Source of the DNA: Larix kaempferi
Taxonomy: Eukaryota > Streptophyta > Pinopsida > Pinales > Pinaceae
Assembly: GCA_027924585.1 (NCBI GenBank)
Contig: BSBM01000386.1
Span: 3,558,001 to 3,622,000, forward strand
Direction: 5' to 3'
DNA length: 64,000 nt
Made by a program: the position numbers and the translations under genes. Shown here in pieces: positions 59,779 through 64,000 of the stretch. The notes beneath the pieces are model-generated. The model saw nothing but the letters and a program-made list of their open reading frames with translations. It made no database searches and was not told the DNA's origin. Every line of letters starts with the position of its first letter. Position 1 is the stretch's first letter.

Positions 59779-60118
59779 ATAAATTGATAAAAAATGAGAA
59801 GAAGCATTGCAAATGAAATCATAAATCTTAGCCACAAGGAGACAAATAATAGCATTGGATAAAGAAGATAAAAATTGAAAATATTTAGGAAGGAGAAGAG
59901 AGTATTTACTATCTTGCGGAGATAGTTGCATTAGAGAGAGAATGCAAATAAATTGATAAAAAATGAGAAGAAGCATTGCAAAAAAAATCATAAATATTAG
60001 CCACAAGGAGACAAATAATAGCATTGGATAAAGAAGATAAAAATTGAAAATATTTAAGAAGGAGAAGAGAGTAGTTACTATCTTGCGGAGATAGTTGCAT
60101 TAGAGAGAGAATGCAAAT
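59779..60118 (+). repeat. 169-bp tandem duplication in copy B
   Basis: Two adjacent copies share AAATTGATAAAAAATGAGAA, AGCCACAAGGAGACAAATAA and CTTGCGGAGATAGTTGCATT. Copy A has one equivalent near 49540-49690. Confidence 0.85.
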
Positions 60119-60261
60119 ATAATGTTAGTCGAAAATACAATGTTGTTGGAGAATAATGCAATGTTAGTGAGCACATGGGAGAAATAAACAAGAAGGAAGA
60201 ACTCTTTACCTTTCTATGGTGGTAGCTTTAATGTAGAGCTAACATTGTAGATTAAACTTTT

Positions 60262-60550
60262 GAAAATAATTTGCATAATGTAATAGAGGTTCTTATGATT
60301 TCTATGATATAGAAATATGGTAAGTGTGATGAAGAGGATATGTGGAATGTGTCATGGGTATAAAAATTTTGAAAATAATTTGCATAATGTAATAGAGATT
60401 CTTATGATAGAGAAAGAAGATAAGTGTGACAAAGAGGATATGTGGAATGTGCTATGGGTATAAAATTTTGAAAATAATTTGCATAATGTAATAGAGGTTC
60501 TTATGATATAGAAAGAAGATAAGTGTGATGAAGAGGATATGTGGAACGTG
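60262..60550 (+). repeat. triplicated unit of about 100-109 bp in copy B
   Basis: GAAAATAATTTGCATAATGT recurs at 60262, 60371 and 60470, each followed by AAGAGGATATGTGGAA-type text. Copy A has one unit (near 49855). Confidence 0.85.
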
Positions 60551-61176
60551 CCATTATTCTCATGGATTATGAATAAAAGTAGACAAATAAAATGAGGAAG
60601 GATAGAACATCATCACATGACATGAAAAATATGAAGGATTTAATACCTAAGAGTGGTGTTATGCATCAATTGGAATTGGAATTAGGAGGCATCAATATGA
60701 TTCTTAAAACAATTATTTTTTCTACTAATTTTTTGGTACAATTTTAAACTCATGTATATTGGTGCATATAAGTAAATTCATGAAATAGTGAATATAAAAT
60801 ATTAATGCTAAAGTAAGGGAGTCATGGTGGTTTTTCTTGTTTAGAGTTTTGGCTATGAAGGGGTTCATTTTCTTTTTATGTGGGGAGTATGACGCAAAGC
60901 ATCTATCTTTTCATGTGCCCCAATCAATGAATTCTTTCTATGCATCCCAAATTATGGTATCATTTCATGCGAATAAAGGGCCACTTCTCATGATGGTTTC
61001 ATTTAACAATCTATATAAGTGGAAATAAGCAATAGTGGTATGGGAAGGGGATGATCTCTATAAGGGAGCTTAGAGGATATTCAATGTCCTCCATCCGGGT
61101 ATCCAACATTGAAACGTGATATTTGTAGAAGATCCTCGAGTATACCTTCAAACCACTTATCTAAAATCCACATCAT

Positions 61177-61635
61177 CTACTTTAGGTCACTAATGTCCTC
61201 ATGAACCCCGTAGAACACTTCCCTCCATGACGACATGGCCATGCAAACCTTCTTGCCTGAGCTTGAAATAGCCACTTCTTCGAAAGCAACTACTAGGGGC
61301 CAGCAAGAATCTACCCTCGAAAGAAGGCAGAATCCGAGCCAATCTTTGAACCATGACCGACATAAAATCCCAGCCTCTCCAAGCAATTCGCCTTCTTCCC
61401 AATGATAGATAGAACAACAACGATGGAAGAAGCCAACCTTTCCCAATGCAAGACGAACTTGCACAGACACTGCGCCTTTAGCATAGTCTCCCTCTTTGTG
61501 CTCAATAGGAAAGATGGATAAAAGTCTCAAGTACATCCCTAAGATGGATAGGAAATATGGATAAAAGTATGGCGTACATACCAACTCAAACTTCCACCTT
61601 AAAGTTTTTGAGTTTGCAAAACATGTTAATTGCAC
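61177..61635 (-). CDS. unidentified 152-codon frame, copy B
   Basis: Open frame matching the broken one in copy A. It contains LSILGMYLRLLSIFPIEH, CSIYHWEEGELLGEAG, WFKDWLGFCLLSRVDSC and VCMAMSSWREVFYGV. No family or signal is recognised. A host-gene fragment inside the duplicated unit is the simplest reading. Confidence 0.3.
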   Translation of the reverse strand: MQLTCFANSKTLRWKFELVCTPYFYPYFLSILGMYLRLLSIFPIEHKEGDYAKGAVSVQVRLALGKVGFFHRCCSIYHWEEGELLGEAGILCRSWFKDWLGFCLLSRVDSCWPLVVAFEEVAISSSGKKVCMAMSSWREVFYGVHEDISDLK

Positions 61636-62208
61636 TGAGAGGAGCAGGGTGCTCTACAACCGAGTATGGGGGAGATGCTGTCATATAATGTAACATTACA
61701 TTACCAAAAAAAAAATAAAAAAATTATACATGTCGACTCTAATTTAAAAAATCCATGTCGGCTTATAAAATAAAAAATAAAATCTTAAACCCAAATCTAT
61801 CAAGCATAAGAGGTATCGAATTTCTTGAGCTTAAGATTAAACAAAATTAGACCACAAGAAATTGGATCCCTCTCAGTGCTTGATAGATCCGAGTTTAAGA
61901 TGGATCTATGCGGGTGTACAACAACTCATGTACTTTCACTTGAAGAACATATTTTGAGTGATAAGACTTTTGATACAAGTAACGATGCATTGACACATAT
62001 TTCAATACAAATAAATAACTGATTAGCATAGCCTTGAATATAAGTAATGTCTTGTAAAGTTACCTAGAAACACATTTTATTGCATACCAACTCAGAAGCT
62101 TTCAACTTAAAGTGTTTGTGTTTGACAATATGTTAATGTACACCAACTCAGAAGGTTCCAACTTAAAGTTTTTGTGTTTGCAAAACATGTTAATGTACAC
62201 CAACTCAT

Positions 62209-62899
62209 TGTTGATGTATATGTAACTTCAGAATGTATTTCACATATATGTATATTGTATTCCTATAGAGATGTTATTATTCCTCTATACGAAAGTGTTT
62301 GTATTCCTATAGAGATGTTATTATTCCTCTATACGGAAGTGTCATCATTTATATTGTAAGTGTCGTAACTTATACTTGATGGGTTATTAGACCACTTTGT
62401 TGGGGTCGGCCCTGTATAAGTCATGTGGGTCAAAGGGTTATTAGACCACCCTATTGGGGGTCGGCCATGTGGGTCAAAGGGTTATTAGACCACCCTATTG
62501 GGTGTCAGCCCAGTCAACACTGTGTTATGTGGTTAAGTTGAGGCCGACCTAGTAAAGGTTATTAGGCAAGTCAAGTCAAGTATAAATAGAGTGCAGGAGG
62601 AACTCTATTTGATCATTCTATTCTCTCTCACACTCTTGGGAGAGTGGCGCACTTGTGGAGGAGGAGAAGCTGCTGCTAGGAGATGTCTATCTCTTATGCT
62701 TGGGTTGTATCATTGCTCTATCCATCTCTGAGGAAGTTATTGGGGTTTTTCACCTTTATGGTTTTCCCCAAGTAAACTCCGTGTCTCTTGTGTGCTTGCA
62801 TTATTGTGTCCATGATTGATATGCTGTAGATATGCTGTACATGTTGTTCTCTCAGTTAATATCCTAGATCAGATTGAAGTAAATTCTAAAAAACTAACA
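62209..62899 (+). repeat. 5' LTR of the second copia member
   Basis: 691 bp, longer than the 606-bp LTRs of the first element owing to two internal duplications: one around GTATTCCTATAGAGATG (62260-62340) and one of GGGTTATTAGACCACCCTAT (62430-62500). TATAAATAG is at 62581-62589. Confidence 0.88.
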
Positions 62900-62911
62900 T
62901 GGTATCAGAGC
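62900..62911 (+). promoter_or_regulatory. primer-binding site of the second copia member
   Basis: TGGTATCAGAGC abuts the LTR end, as in the first element. Confidence 0.9.
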
Positions 62912-64000
62912 TAGCCTGGAAGAAGGCATGGTATGGCATGTATGACACTTGTTGCACTTACGATGCTAGGGCTTGATATAGAAAAAAACAGTCATCGTAG
63001 AACTTTCACTATAAATCCATTTTGGCAAAGTTTTAGGATCTGAAACATTTACAGGTAGAATATCAGATACCCATGTACCTTGTGTCCAAAGGAAAAATTC
63101 TAATTCGTTGTACTTTGTGTTTTATGATCTGTACAATCTAGGGTTTCTGCCTCTTCCAGATCTGAGTCATAAACAGGTGACCTAGGAAAAAAGGTCATAA
63201 CTTGGGATAGGAAGCTCCAAATGAAATTTCGTAAATAGTGACAGGCATTGCACAGACTGTAATTTCTCAGTTAACTTTTTCAGAGGCCTAAATGTAACCA
63301 TTGAAACTTGGCACTCCGTACAAGTTCGCTCTCCTGTTTTATCCCATAAACAGGTCACGTTGCGACACTTGGCATAACTCTCTCTCAGAGAATCCAATTG
63401 AGGTCATGCCTGTGGGGTTGGAAAGATGACAGGTCGGGCTACCAAAGGTAGAATGTTTAGACCCTGTGGATTCGTAATTTTGGAGTTACACCAGAAAAAA
63501 TCAGGTGCATATTTCTGTCAAAACAGAATTGGATTTTGAGCACCTTCATTCATGGCTCCGGGAATTAGGGTTTCAGAGAAAGTTGGAATTTTTGTAATCG
63601 GAGACCACAGATGAATGATACTCATCAAAATAAAAATTTAGAGACCAATATCAGATTTTTTGGTTGGGCAGAAGGCCGGGCTTGATTAAACCCTAGTTCG
63701 GGACTTTGATCGAAAAAGTGGAAAATTAGGGCTTCTACAAAAATGGGAATTTTTGAAATCTGTGATCACGGCTGGAAGCTCCTCACAAAAATAGAAGCTT
63801 AGAGCTTTGGATCGAACCTTTTGATTGGGAAGAAGGGTGGGTTTTATCAAACCCTAGTTCGGGGTCATGTCTAGTGAATCCGAAAGTTTCAAAGGAAAAT
63901 TTGAGGGGTGAAACTTTACAGTTTTCAAATTTTGAGTATACCGGCTTGATCATCTCATCAAGGCGCATCTTTCTATCCTTTCAGAAGTTTGAAATTCAAA

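Larger units (their letters stand above)
53729..62208. repeat. segmental duplication, copy B
   Basis: Colinear with copy A (41726-51656). Landmarks: hairpin 54368-54543, inverted repeats 54753-55089 and 59190-59520, gene-like units at 56505, 57121 and 57810, the minus-strand frame 61177-61635 and the hairpin near 61790. Private changes are a duplication of about 190 bp (55655-56040), one of 169 bp (59779-60118) and a triplicated unit (60262, 60371, 60470). It is cut on the right by a copia element. Confidence 0.88.
62209..64000 (+). mobile_element. second copia family member, 5' part (truncated by the window)
   Basis: The LTR and interior match the element at 4920. The leader contains one copy of the 177-bp unit that is duplicated in the first element. 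Flank bases CTCAT (62204-62208) should recur at the right end outside the window. Copy A shows the empty site at 51652-51656. The interior to 64000 contains no frame for gag. Confidence 0.9.

Overview
This is nuclear DNA of a land plant with a large, repeat-rich genome. One spliced host gene in 64 kb is embedded in nested LTR retrotransposons, LINE/SINE debris and a tandem segmental duplication. The gene architecture (plastid DXS with 8 GT-AG introns) and the element lineages (Ty1/copia, Ty3/gypsy including a Tat/Ogre-like giant) fit a seed plant. A gymnosperm is plausible but cannot be proven from this window.

Layout. (1) 1-14.4 kb: a decayed Ty3/gypsy element. Its gag, primer-binding site and LTR-like sequence lie on the minus strand (about 1.06-3.3 kb); pol lies on the plus strand (3.3-4.9 and 12.2-13.9 kb) with a 3' LTR near 13.9-14.4 kb. 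A 7.26-kb Ty1/copia element (4920-12178; 606-bp LTRs nearly identical; TSD TGGCA) sits inside that pol. The copia element is non-autonomous: gag, protease, integrase and the RT catalytic core are missing, RNase H is intact, and it carries intron-like spacers and two tandem-repeat arrays. (2) 14930-30575: a nearly complete 15.6-kb Tat/Ogre-like gypsy element (982-bp LTRs; TSD ATATA) with gag, PR, RT, a degenerate RNase H, INT and a second, archaeal-type RNase H after INT. Its 3' region carries an antisense three-exon gene resembling a plant-mobile-domain (PMD) protein. (3) 32552-37632, minus strand: a complete nine-exon gene for plastidial 1-deoxy-D-xylulose-5-phosphate synthase (747 aa, probably clade II). 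(4) 38-41.9 kb: AT-rich DNA, two adjacent tRNA-derived SINEs and a truncated LINE 3' end. (5) 41.7-51.7 and 53.7-62.2 kb: two copies (A and B) of a roughly 8.5-10-kb segment. Each contains a foldback-like structure with about 335-bp terminal inverted repeats, triplicated gene-like units and hairpins. Copy A alone carries a retroposon containing a TCTP gene copy, and copy B preserves the empty site. (6) 62209-64000: the 5' end of a second member of the same copia family, inserted into copy B; copy A preserves that empty site.

The functional host content is DXS, the entry enzyme of the MEP isoprenoid pathway. Everything else is mobile or duplicated DNA. The least ordinary item is the antisense, frame-preserving, two-intron gene inside the Tat-like element (25890-27644).
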